From positions 4,836,001 through 4,900,000 of the forward strand of contig NZ_CP013854.1 of NCBI RefSeq assembly GCF_001698125.1: DNA of 64,000 nt, read 5' to 3'. Source of the DNA: Pseudonocardia sp. HH130630-07 (lineage in GTDB: Bacteria > Actinomycetota > Actinomycetes > Mycobacteriales > Pseudonocardiaceae). Made by a program: the position numbers and the translations under genes. How positions within the stretch are numbered: position 1 is the stretch's first letter; every line of letters begins with the position of its first letter. Below are positions 18,984 through 26,738 of this stretch, in pieces. The notes beneath the pieces were generated by a model. That model had not been told where the DNA came from. It saw nothing but the letters and a program-made list of their open reading frames with translations, and made no database searches.

Positions 18984-19850
18984 ATGCGGAGGAGGGAGTT
19001 CCTCGGCCTGGTCTCTCCGAGCCTGCTGGTGATGTTCGGCCTGCTTGTGTTCCCGCTCTACAAGACCGTGGAGTGGAGCCTGCAGCAGGTGAACTACGGC
19101 GAAGCAGGCACGTTCGTCGGCCTGGACAACTACGCCGACGCGTTGACCGACCCCCGGTTCGGCCAGGCGGTGCTGTTCACCGTCGGCATCAGCGCCGTCG
19201 TCGTCGGCGTCCTGCTGGTCGGCGGCTACGTGCTGGCCGTGCTGGTCAACGGCCTCGGCCGATCACGGGCGTGGGTACTGGGCGTGCTGCTCGTGTCCTA
19301 CGTCGTGCCGAACGTCGTCGGGGCGACGATGTTCTCCTGGCTGTTCGACTCGAACTTCGGCGGCGTGGTGAACTATCTGATCACCCAGCTCACCGGCCAG
19401 GAGATCCTCTGGTTCACCGAACCGTGGGCGAACCGGCTGCTCGTCGGTCTCAACACGGTCTGGTCCATGTTGCCGTTCGCGATGCTGGTGATCCTGGCCG
19501 GCCTGCAGGGGGTGCCCGCCGAGGTCGTCGAAGCGGCCCGGATCGACGGCGCGGCCGGCTGGCGGGTGCACTGGCACGTGATCGTCCCGAGCATCCGCGG
19601 TGTCCTGACCTTCACCGCGATCATCTCGATCATGGACGTGCTGCGGATGTTCGACCAGCTCATACCGCTGTCGCCGCAGGCACCTCAGATCGGCAACGAG
19701 TCGATCATGCTCTACATCTACAACATCGCGTTCCAGGACGGCGGCCAGCAGCTCGGGCTCGGCAGCGCGGTGAACGTGCTGCTGATCATCCTGATCGTGC
19801 TGCTGCTCTCGCCGTTCATCCGGGACATGGCCAAGGAGGCGCGCCAGTGA
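18984..19850 (+). CDS. Sugar ABC transporter permease, MalF/UgpA type
   Basis: 288 aa, six predicted helices; SD GAGCGAGGTGAGG upstream of the ATG. The EAA motif is VVEAARIDGAAGWRVHWHVIVP (residues about 178-199). N-terminal helix preceded by only eight polar residues. Overlaps the next permease by four bases. Partner of the family 1 binding protein. Confidence 0.85.
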   Translation: MRRREFLGLVSPSLLVMFGLLVFPLYKTVEWSLQQVNYGEAGTFVGLDNYADALTDPRFGQAVLFTVGISAVVVGVLLVGGYVLAVLVNGLGRSRAWVLGVLLVSYVVPNVVGATMFSWLFDSNFGGVVNYLITQLTGQEILWFTEPWANRLLVGLNTVWSMLPFAMLVILAGLQGVPAEVVEAARIDGAAGWRVHWHVIVPSIRGVLTFTAIISIMDVLRMFDQLIPLSPQAPQIGNESIMLYIYNIAFQDGGQQLGLGSAVNVLLIILIVLLLSPFIRDMAKEARQ

Positions 19851-20737
19851 GCACCGTGCAGACCGCTCCACCGGCGGCCGCCGCCCCCGGCGAGCCGGAC
19901 GCCCCCGCCCCGGACCGCCGCCCGCGCGGGCGTGCCGTGCTGATCGGCGGCCTGCTGCTGCTGGTCTGCTGGGTGATGCTGAGCCCGGTGATCTGGACGG
20001 TGATGTCGGTGACCAAGCCGACCGACGTCGCCTTCCTGGACCCGCCGGTGTTCTCCTGGACACCGACGTTCACCGCGTTCGTCGACCTGTGGCAGACCAC
20101 CCAGTTCTACCGGTACCTGATCAACACCGTGATCGTCGCGCTGATCAGCACGGTGGTCGCGCTGGCCATCGGGATCCCGGCCGCCTACGCGCTGTCCCGG
20201 TTCCCGGGCTGGGTGTCGGTCGCGCTGCTGATCGCCGCCCTGATCTTCCGGGCGCTGCCGCGGTTCGCCGTGGTGCTGCCGATGTACGACATCTCCCGGG
20301 CGCTGGGCATCTACGACACCACGTTCGCCGTCGCCGCCGCGCTGGTCGCGATCAACCAACCGTTCTCGATCTGGTTGCTGCGCAACTTCTTCGCCGAGAT
20401 CCCGAAGGAGCTCGACGAGGCCGCGATGCTGGACGGCTGCAGCCGCTTCCAGATCCTGCGCCGGGTGATGGTGCCGCTGATGGGGCCGGGGATCCTCACC
20501 GCGGGGATCTTCATGTTCCTGTTCGCCTTCCAGGAGTACCTGACGGCGACGGTGCTGACCGACGTGGTGGCCCGGACGGTGCCGGTCTTCATCGCCACCC
20601 AGCTCGGCCAGACCCTGCCGATGCTGCAACAGGCCGGTGCCGCCGCGGTCCTGCTGACGCTGCCGGTGATCGCGTTCGCGTTCATCGCCCAGCGTTACCT
20701 GGTGGCCGGCCTGGGCGCCGGTTCGGTCAAGGGCTGA
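19847..20737 (+). CDS. Sugar ABC transporter permease, MalG/UgpE type
   Basis: 296 aa from GTG 19847, overlapping the upstream TGA. A Pro/Ala-rich cytoplasmic N-terminus of about 30 residues precedes six helices. The EAA loop is LDEAAMLDGCSRFQILRRVMVP (about residues 186-207). No ATPase gene follows; the next gene is a hydrolase. The importer must therefore borrow a shared ATPase (MsiK-like) or an unlinked one. Confidence 0.85.
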   Translation: MSTVQTAPPAAAAPGEPDAPAPDRRPRGRAVLIGGLLLLVCWVMLSPVIWTVMSVTKPTDVAFLDPPVFSWTPTFTAFVDLWQTTQFYRYLINTVIVALISTVVALAIGIPAAYALSRFPGWVSVALLIAALIFRALPRFAVVLPMYDISRALGIYDTTFAVAAALVAINQPFSIWLLRNFFAEIPKELDEAAMLDGCSRFQILRRVMVPLMGPGILTAGIFMFLFAFQEYLTATVLTDVVARTVPVFIATQLGQTLPMLQQAGAAAVLLTLPVIAFAFIAQRYLVAGLGAGSVKG

Positions 20738-20740
20738 CCG

Positions 20741-21471
20741 GTGCCCGACACGTGCCCGGACCCGCCGCTGGTCCTGCTCCCGGGGATGAACTGCTCACCC
20801 CGGATGTGGGGCCCGGCGGGTGCCGGCGCCGGGGCCCGGCGGGTGCCGGCGCCGTGCACGGCACGCTCGACCGGCCGGACCTCGAGGAGCAGGTGGACGC
20901 CCTGCTGGAGGTCCTGCCCGACCGGTTCGCACTCGCCGGGCTCAGCCTCGGCGGCATCGTGGCGATGGCACTGGCCCGGCGCGCCCCCGGGCGGGTGGCC
21001 GGGCTGTGCCTGATGGCGACCAACGCGGGCCCGCCGACCGCCGCACAGCACGCCGGCTGGAACGCCGCCCTGGCCCGGCTCGACGCCGGCGCCACCGCCC
21101 GTGACCTGCAGCCGCTGGAACTGCTGCTGCACGACCGGAGCCACGACGACGCCGCCCTCCGGATGGCCGACGACACCGGGGAGCGACACCTCGCGGCGCA
21201 GCTGCGGTTGCAGGGGACCCGGGTCGACGAGCGCCCCGCACTCGCCGGGGTGGCGGTACCGGCCCGGGTGCTGGCGGGGGACCGGGACCGGCTGTGCCCG
21301 GTCGAACGGCACACCGAGATCGCCGAGCTCGTACCGGGCGCCCGGCTGCACGTGCTCCCCGGCGTGGGCCATCTGCTTCCGGTGGAGGCGCCGGACACGG
21401 TCGCGGCGTTGCTGGGGGAGTGGCGGGACGAGATCCGCGCCCACGAACCCCGCCCGGCCCCCCAGCACTGA
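20741..21471 (+). pseudogene. Alpha/beta hydrolase, frameshifted by a 23-bp tandem duplication
   Basis: The start (GTG 20741) encodes LVLLPGMNCSPRMWGPAG, the N-terminal strand and oxyanion region of an alpha/beta hydrolase. The frame is lost at about 20831; the rest of the protein continues in another frame with the nucleophile elbow LAGLSLGGIVAMAL, VLAGDRDRLCP and the catalytic-His segment VLPGVGHLLPVEAPD. Deleting one copy of the 23-bp repeat (20808-20830 = 20831-20853) rejoins the two parts into one ORF of about 235 codons. As written the gene is broken. Four bases separate it from the permease, so it belonged to the transporter operon. Confidence 0.85.
20808..20853 (+). repeat. 23-bp perfect tandem duplication
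   Basis: Two adjacent identical 23-base units, 20808-20830 and 20831-20853, starting GGGGCCCGGCGGG. 23 is not a multiple of three, so the second copy shifts the frame of the hydrolase gene. The unit itself contains GC-rich inner repeats that could favour replication slippage. Confidence 0.95.
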
Positions 21472-21557
21472 GGCCCGGGTCCCGTGGCTCCCCGCCGGCC
21501 GGGGAGCTGCGGTTCGCGGTTGCGGGGCCGGGCAGGACATCTCCTGCCCGGACGAAC

Positions 21558-21576
21558 TCGCTGACCGGGTGAGCGA
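21558..21576. repeat. 19-bp palindrome, copy 1
   Basis: TCGCTGACCGGGTGAGCGA is near-perfectly self-complementary around its centre. It shares the pattern TCGCTKACCSGGTRAGYGA with copy 2, 128 bp away centre to centre. The one-base loop makes it a protein-binding palindrome rather than an RNA hairpin. Its shape resembles TetR-family operators; no cognate regulator gene is adjacent. Confidence 0.55.
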
Positions 21577-21685
21577 TTCGGACGCAGGTGCTGTCTGCTC
21601 GCTCGCTCGCTCGGCCCCGGCCCGCACCGCGGTGAATCGCGGTGCATGTGGTCCGGCGCGGCCGGGCGCGGGCAGGCTCGCCGAT

Positions 21686-21704
21686 TCGCTTACCCGGTAA
21701 GTGA
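21686..21704. repeat. 19-bp palindrome, copy 2
   Basis: TCGCTTACCCGGTAAGTGA, matching copy 1 at 15 of 19 positions while keeping the dyad symmetry by compensating changes (for example G-C/T-A pairs). Covariation of this kind argues for a functional binding site, not a random repeat. Confidence 0.55.
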
Positions 21705-21909
21705 ACACCGCCGAGGTGAGGTGCGGCCACGGTCGCGGGCAGCCGCTCCCGAGCCGAGCCGAGCCGAGCCGGGCCGGGCCGGGGCGGAGCCGGCGCCGGG
21801 ACCGGTGCCCGGGGCGGCGGGCTGCGACCGGACGTCGTCGGAAGCGCGGGCCGTCCCGGCCGGTGGACGGATCGACCGGCCGGGACGGGCCGCGCCGCCG
21901 GGGGTGTGC

Positions 21910-22638
21910 TCAGTCCGCCGCTGCGGCCAGGTCCCGGAACGACGCCATCAGCACGGCGCTCAGGTTGTACACCACGAGCTGCGCGCCGCCGGCGAACGAG
22001 GTCGCGGCCGCCTCGGCCGAGCCGGCCAGGTCGGCCCGGGCCGCGTCGCGGACGGCCGGATCGGTGCGCACCGTCTCCAGCAGCTCGGGGACCATCGGGT
22101 CCTGCGGGGTGCGGGACGCGCCGAGATCGGCGACGCCGACGAGGTAGCCGTCGATGCCGTCGGTGCCGACGATCTCCCCGGCCCGCTCGATCGCACCCGG
22201 CGACTCGAGCATGGCGAGCACCAGGATGTCGTCGGCGGCGGCCCGGTGCTCCTCGGCGGTCACGCTGCCGAACCGGCCGGCCCGGGGGTACGTCGCGAAC
22301 CCGCGGGTGCCGTGCGGCGGGTAGCGCAGGGCGCCGGCCAGCGCGGCGGCCTGCCCGGCGTCCTCCACGTGCGGCGCGACGATCCCGCGGGCGCCCTGGT
22401 CCAGCGCCCGCTGGGCGAGATGGTGCTCGTCCTCGCCCGGCCGGACCAGCACCGGGAGCCCGTGGGCGTCGGCGAAGGCGATGTGGGTGCGCAGCATCGC
22501 GACGTCGGCCGGCCCGTGCTCGCAGTCGATCAGCACGAAGTCGAGCCCGGCGACGCCGAGCATCTCGACGATCTCCTCGCACGGCATCCGCACCAACGCC
22601 CCGGCGAGCCGCTCGCCGGCGGCGAGCCGGGCCCTCAC
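21910..22638 (-). CDS. HpcH/HpaI-family class II aldolase
   Basis: 242 aa from GTG 22638, overlapping the upstream gene's stop (GTGA). The family core is visible: FVLIDCEHGPADV (catalytic His and neighbours), PVLVRPGE, GARGIVAPHVEDAGQAAAL with the metal-binding region, VLAMLESPGAIERAGEIVG with metal-ligand Glu, and YLVGVADLGASRTPQDP. These enzymes cleave 2-oxo-4-hydroxy acids to pyruvate (or oxaloacetate-type product) plus an aldehyde. As last gene of the operon under operator site 3 it probably performs the carbon-carbon cleavage step of the local catabolic route. Confidence 0.85.
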   Translation of the reverse strand: MRARLAAGERLAGALVRMPCEEIVEMLGVAGLDFVLIDCEHGPADVAMLRTHIAFADAHGLPVLVRPGEDEHHLAQRALDQGARGIVAPHVEDAGQAAALAGALRYPPHGTRGFATYPRAGRFGSVTAEEHRAAADDILVLAMLESPGAIERAGEIVGTDGIDGYLVGVADLGASRTPQDPMVPELLETVRTDPAVRDAARADLAGSAEAAATSFAGGAQLVVYNLSAVLMASFRDLAAAAD

Positions 22639-24497
22639 GCGACCATCCCCGCGGACAGGTCGATGTCGGAGCCCGACAGGCCCGGCATCGCGAGCATCGC
22701 GACCACGGCCGCTCCGACCTCGTCCTCGGTGATCATCCGGCCGAGTGCGGCCCGGCCGACGAACGCGTCGCGGGCCGTGTCGACGTCGGTGCCGGTGCGC
22801 GCGGCCTCCAGCGTGAAGTTGCGGCTCATCCGGTCACCCTCCACCGGGCCGGGGGACAGCGCGTTCACCCGCACCCCGGCCGGTCCGGCCTCGAAGGCCA
22901 GCGTCGAGGTGAGGCCGAGGACCGCGGTCTTCGACGCGCAGTACGGCGTGCGCCGGGTCAGCGGCCGCTTCCCGGACACCGACGCCACGTTGATCACGTC
23001 GCCGCTACCGCGCTCGAGCATCGCCGGCAGGAACGCCCGGCAGACCAGGAAGGTGCCGCGGACGTTCACCGCGAAGACCTCGTCCCACTGCTCCGGCGTG
23101 ACCTCGACGAGCGGGGCGACCGGACCGGCGATCCCGGCGTTGTTGACCACGATCGAGATCTCCTCGCCGGCCAGCCGGGCGGCGAGACCGTCGACCGCCG
23201 CCGGGTCGGCGACGTCGCACACCTCGGTACGGGCGGCCGGGCCGATCCGGTCCGCGGTGGCCTCCAGCACGTCGGCCCGGCGCCCGGCCAGGACGACCCG
23301 GGCACCGGCCCGGGCCAGGTGCGACGCGATCGCCGCCGGGTCGCGCACCTCCTGGAAGGTGCAGGTCTTGAGGTACTTCCCGACCCACAGGCCGCCGGTG
23401 TAGCGGGCGGCACCGAGGGTGGGCAGCACGTGGTTGGTGCCGATCACCTTGTCCCCGTAAGACACGCAGGTGTGCTCGCCGAGGAACAGCGCGCCGTAGT
23501 TGCGCATCCGGTCCAGTGCCTCGCGCGGCTGCGCCGTGAACACCTGGACGTGCTCGGACGCCAGCTCGTCGGAGACCCGCCACATCTCGTCGGCGTCCTC
23601 GCACACGACGATCCGCCCGTGGTCGCGCCACGCCGGCCCGGCCATGTCGTTCGTGGGCAGGCCGGGCAGCAACCGGTCGACGAGCTCCAGCACCTCGCGC
23701 CCGAGTTGCTCGGACGTCGTGACCAGCACGGCGGGGGAGTCCGGGCCGTGCTCGGCCTGGGAGAGCAGGTCGACGGCCACGGTGAGCGGGTCGGCGGTCC
23801 CGTCGGCGATCACCAGGATCTCGGTGGGCCCGGCGAACAGGTCGATGCCGACCTCGCCGAACAGCTGCCGCTTCGCCTCCGCCACGTAGGCGTTGCCCGG
23901 CCCGGCCAGCATGTCCACCGCCGTGACCGACTCGGTGCCGACCGTCATCGCGGCGACCGCCTGCACCCCGCCCAGGATGTGGATCTCGTCCGCGCCGGCC
24001 AGGTGCATCGCCGCGACGGTCGCGGCCGGGACCTCGCCGCGGATCGGCGGCGTGCAGGCGACGACGTGCGGCACCCCGGCCGCCTTCGCCGTCACGATCG
24101 TCATGTGCGCCGACGCGGTCAGCGGGTACCGGCCGCCCGGCACGTACGCGCCCGCGGAGCCGACCGGGACGTGCCGGTGCCCGAGGAACACCCCCGGCAG
24201 CGTCTCGACCTCGACGTCGTGCAGGGACTCGCGCTGGACGCGGGCGAAGTTCCGCACCTGGTCCTGCACGAACCGGATGTCGTCGACCACCTGCTGCGGC
24301 AGCGAGGCGACCAGCTCGTCGATCCGCTCCCGGGAGAGCTTCTCCGGCGGACGCGAGTCGAACCGGTCGGCGTACTCGGCCACCGCCGCGTCACCACGGG
24401 TCCGTACGTCCTCGATGATCGCCCGCACCCGCTCCGCGACCCCGCTGTCGCTGCGCCGCGGAGCCGTCCCCGAGGCACTCTTGAGTTCCTGCGCCAT
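22635..24497 (-). CDS. In-frame fusion of a HisD-like dehydrogenase and an N-terminally truncated SDR
   Basis: 620 aa from ATG 24497 (GAGAGGG upstream). Residues 1 to about 388 are a HisD-like enzyme with GPGNAYVAEAKRQLFG, QAEHGPDSP and GTNHVLPT, but it stops at TFQEVRDPA, where the family normally continues for some 35 residues. Residues 389-620 are a short-chain dehydrogenase from AIASHLARAGARVVLAGRR onward: NNAG at 452-455, Ser506 and YCASK at 519-523 are intact, but the N-terminal strand with TGxxxGxG that binds NAD(P) is missing. The junction (about 23,333) looks like a deletion scar. The HisD half may work; the SDR half probably cannot bind cofactor normally. Confidence 0.85.
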   Translation of the reverse strand: MAQELKSASGTAPRRSDSGVAERVRAIIEDVRTRGDAAVAEYADRFDSRPPEKLSRERIDELVASLPQQVVDDIRFVQDQVRNFARVQRESLHDVEVETLPGVFLGHRHVPVGSAGAYVPGGRYPLTASAHMTIVTAKAAGVPHVVACTPPIRGEVPAATVAAMHLAGADEIHILGGVQAVAAMTVGTESVTAVDMLAGPGNAYVAEAKRQLFGEVGIDLFAGPTEILVIADGTADPLTVAVDLLSQAEHGPDSPAVLVTTSEQLGREVLELVDRLLPGLPTNDMAGPAWRDHGRIVVCEDADEMWRVSDELASEHVQVFTAQPREALDRMRNYGALFLGEHTCVSYGDKVIGTNHVLPTLGAARYTGGLWVGKYLKTCTFQEVRDPAAIASHLARAGARVVLAGRRADVLEATADRIGPAARTEVCDVADPAAVDGLAARLAGEEISIVVNNAGIAGPVAPLVEVTPEQWDEVFAVNVRGTFLVCRAFLPAMLERGSGDVINVASVSGKRPLTRRTPYCASKTAVLGLTSTLAFEAGPAGVRVNALSPGPVEGDRMSRNFTLEAARTGTDVDTARDAFVGRAALGRMITEDEVGAAVVAMLAMPGLSGSDIDLSAGMVA

Positions 24498-24513
24498 ACC
24501 GCCCTCTCTTGGT

Positions 24514-24527
24514 AGCATACGTATGCG
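24514..24527 (-). promoter_or_regulatory. LacI-type operator, site 3
   Basis: AGCATACGTATGCG contains GCATACGTATGC, a perfect 12-bp palindrome with central CG, the most symmetric of the four sites. It lies 17 bp upstream of the HisD-SDR fusion start, in the 123-bp divergent gap shared with the LacI-family gene, so it could control both directions. Confidence 0.7.
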
Positions 24528-24620
24528 CTGCGCTTCGCAGTGAACGGTGACACCGCGCCGCTGTCAAGGGGGCGACGTGTCGGGTCGTAGGCTCGACGGT
24601 CGATCGGGGGAAGGGCGGAG

Positions 24621-25616
24621 ATGGTCACCAGTCGCGATGTGGCGAGGCTCGCTGGGGTCTCGCAACCGACGGTGTCCCGGGCGCTGACCGACCACCCGCG
24701 GGTCTCGGCGGCCACGAAGCGCAAGGTCCGGGAGGCGGCGCTCGCGCTCGGGTACTCCACGAACGCCATCGGCAGGGCGCTGTCGGTGGGGCGGTCGAAC
24801 CGGATCGGCCTGGTCGTCGCGGATCTGGAGAACCAGTTCTACGCCAACATGATCGGCCCCCTGCACGAGGAGCTGGAACGGCTCGGCCACGAGCTCGTGC
24901 TGATCACCGAGTCGGCCGGGAGCGTGCCGCTGGCCGAGCGGGTGGCCACGCACGGGCTGGCCGGCGTCATCCTGTCGACGACCACGGTGGACTCCATCCA
25001 GCCGGCCCGGCTGCGCGACCGCGGCATCCCGTTCGTGTACCTCAACCGGATCGCCCCGGGCGTCCCGGCCGACGCGGTCACGGTGGCGCCCGAGGTGGGC
25101 GTGCGCGAGGTCGTCGCCGAGGCGGTCCAGCTGGGACACACCCGGATCGGGGCGATCTTCGGGCCGCGCAACACCAGTACCGGTGAGCTACGTGAACAGG
25201 TCGTCCGTACGGTGCTCGACGAGCACGGGCTGGCGCTGGCCCAGCGCGACATCCTGCACGGCCCGTTCGACTTCGGCACCGGCCGCGACGGGTTCCGGAC
25301 GCTGCACGAGCGCGCCGGCGGGCCCACCCTGCTGCTGTGCGGCAACGACGTCGTCGCCCTCGGTGTGCTCGACGCGGCGGCCGAGGCCGGTGTCGACGTG
25401 CCCGGGCACGTGTCGGTGGTCGGGTTCGACGACCTGCCGACCTCCCGGTGGGCGATGGTCCGGCTGAGCACCATCGCCTACGACCTCGACGAGGTCGCCA
25501 GGGAGTCGGCGCGGCTGGTCGTGGCCCGGTTGCGCGACCCGGACGCCGAGCCGGCGCGGGTGGTCTACCCGACGCACTACGTCGCCCGGTCGACGCTGGC
25601 GGCCCCCCGGAGCTGA
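24621..25616 (+). CDS. LacI-family transcriptional regulator
   Basis: 331 aa. The N-terminus has the standard LacI headpiece: TSRDVARLAGVSQPTVSRAL helix-turn-helix and the hinge helix around ATKRKVREAALALGYSTNAI. A periplasmic-binding-protein-like effector domain follows (RIGLVVADLENQFYANMI, GVILSTTT, RIGAIFGPRN, LLLCGNDVVALGVLDAA, VSVVGFDDLPTSRW). It is flanked by two copies of the palindrome and lies centrally among four, so it is the obvious candidate to repress all four units, with a pathway sugar or intermediate as inducer. Confidence 0.9.
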   Translation: MVTSRDVARLAGVSQPTVSRALTDHPRVSAATKRKVREAALALGYSTNAIGRALSVGRSNRIGLVVADLENQFYANMIGPLHEELERLGHELVLITESAGSVPLAERVATHGLAGVILSTTTVDSIQPARLRDRGIPFVYLNRIAPGVPADAVTVAPEVGVREVVAEAVQLGHTRIGAIFGPRNTSTGELREQVVRTVLDEHGLALAQRDILHGPFDFGTGRDGFRTLHERAGGPTLLLCGNDVVALGVLDAAAEAGVDVPGHVSVVGFDDLPTSRWAMVRLSTIAYDLDEVARESARLVVARLRDPDAEPARVVYPTHYVARSTLAAPRS

Positions 25617-25663
25617 GCGCCGTCCCTCGCGGAAATCCCCGGGGAGCCCTTGCCCGCGACTTG

Positions 25664-25677
25664 TGCATACGCATACA
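25664..25677 (+). promoter_or_regulatory. LacI-type operator, site 4
   Basis: TGCATACGCATACA is the reverse complement of site 1 exactly (TGTATGCGTATGCA). It precedes the SnoaL gene by 37 bp. A weak -35-like TTGCCC lies at 25650-25655, which would place the site over the -10. Confidence 0.7.
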
Positions 25678-25714
25678 GTCAACGGTGCACGGACTCCAGC
25701 GAGGTAGGACGATC

Positions 25715-26710
25715 ATGGCGCTCGACCCGGTCGCGTACCTGCCCTACAACGACCCGGACGACTTCATCCGCGAGGTGACCGACCGGATCTGGGTTCAGCG
25801 GGACGTGTCCTACATCGTCGACAACTACGAGCCGGACTCGATCGTCCACGGCGGTCTCGGCACGGTGATCGGCCGCGACGGCGTCATCGAGGGCAGCCTG
25901 ATGCGCATCGCGGACACCCCGCAGCACGTCGGGCAGGCCGAGGACGTGATCTGGGAGGCGCGCGGTGACGACGCGTTCCTCAGCTCGCACCTGGTCTTCT
26001 CCGCCGACGAGATCCTGGTCGACGGCGTGGTGAAGCGGATCCGCAAGCGCACCATCGCGAACTGCCTGTACCGCCGCGGCCGGATGGTCGAGGAGTGGGT
26101 GGTGCGCGACGAGCTCGCCGCCTGCCTGCAGCAGGGCATCGACCCGGCCGAGGCGGCCCGCGCGCAGCGGTTCCGCGGGTACCAGGGCTCGATGCTCGAG
26201 CAGGCCCCGAAGGACGTGCTCGCCGTCGGCGACAGCGGCCCGCGGCCCGACGACTTCCGGCCCGAGTGCGAGATGGTGCTCGAGTTCATCGACGAGGTGT
26301 GGAACTCCCGTCGGTACCAGAAGGTCACCGACTACATGCACCGTGACCTCTTCCTGCACACGGTGGGCGACCAGACCGTGGTCCGCCCGGACGGTTACCA
26401 GCGTGACCTGCTCACGCTCGTCGCGCCGTTCCCGGACGCGACGTTCGAGATCCGCGACGTCCAGACCAACCACGCGGAGCGCTACGCCGGCCTGCGGGTC
26501 GCGGTGACCTGGGTGATGCGCGGGACCTACCGCGGCGCGCCCGCCTACGGGTCGCTGACCGGCGGCACCGTCGAACTGCTCGGCGTCTCCCAGTTCCTGG
26601 TGCAGGACGGCCGGATCGTGAAGGAGGTCCGGGTGTACGACGAGATCGCGCTGCGCGCCCAGATCGACGCCGGCCGGACCGACGAGTTCACCGACACGAA
26701 CATCTACTGA
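25715..26710 (+). CDS. Protein of two SnoaL/NTF2-like domains
   Basis: 331 aa from ATG 25715 (GAGGTAGGA upstream). Two NTF2-like cone domains occur in tandem: about residues 10-150 (FIREVTDRIWVQRDVSYIVDNYEPDSIVHGG...) and 185-325 (MVLEFIDEVWNSRRYQKVTDYMHRDLFLHTVG...). Each has the starting helices, the Tyr/Asp-lined pocket and the closing strands. The fold hosts small cyclases, isomerases, dehydratases and binding proteins; none of these can be chosen from sequence. First gene of the operon under site 4. Tandem duplication followed by divergence is likely. Confidence 0.75.
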   Translation: MALDPVAYLPYNDPDDFIREVTDRIWVQRDVSYIVDNYEPDSIVHGGLGTVIGRDGVIEGSLMRIADTPQHVGQAEDVIWEARGDDAFLSSHLVFSADEILVDGVVKRIRKRTIANCLYRRGRMVEEWVVRDELAACLQQGIDPAEAARAQRFRGYQGSMLEQAPKDVLAVGDSGPRPDDFRPECEMVLEFIDEVWNSRRYQKVTDYMHRDLFLHTVGDQTVVRPDGYQRDLLTLVAPFPDATFEIRDVQTNHAERYAGLRVAVTWVMRGTYRGAPAYGSLTGGTVELLGVSQFLVQDGRIVKEVRVYDEIALRAQIDAGRTDEFTDTNIY

Positions 26711-26738
26711 CGCCACCTCCCGGATCTGGAGCACTCAC

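Larger units (their letters stand above)
21472..21909. other. Gene-free 438-bp gap between convergent genes, with two related palindromes and short repeats
   Basis: No credible coding sequence in six frames. It contains a run of GCTC tetranucleotides (about 21596-21612), a run of GAGCC pentanucleotides (about 21753-21775), and two related 19-bp palindromes described separately. The flanking genes converge, so ordinary promoters are not expected; the gap may be the remnant of a lost gene. Confidence 0.6.

Noticed and set aside
21701..22147. Possible 148-residue gene in the gap before the aldolase
   Set aside because: Composition is Arg/Ser/Pro-rich, it overlaps the aldolase antisense, and there is no ribosome site.
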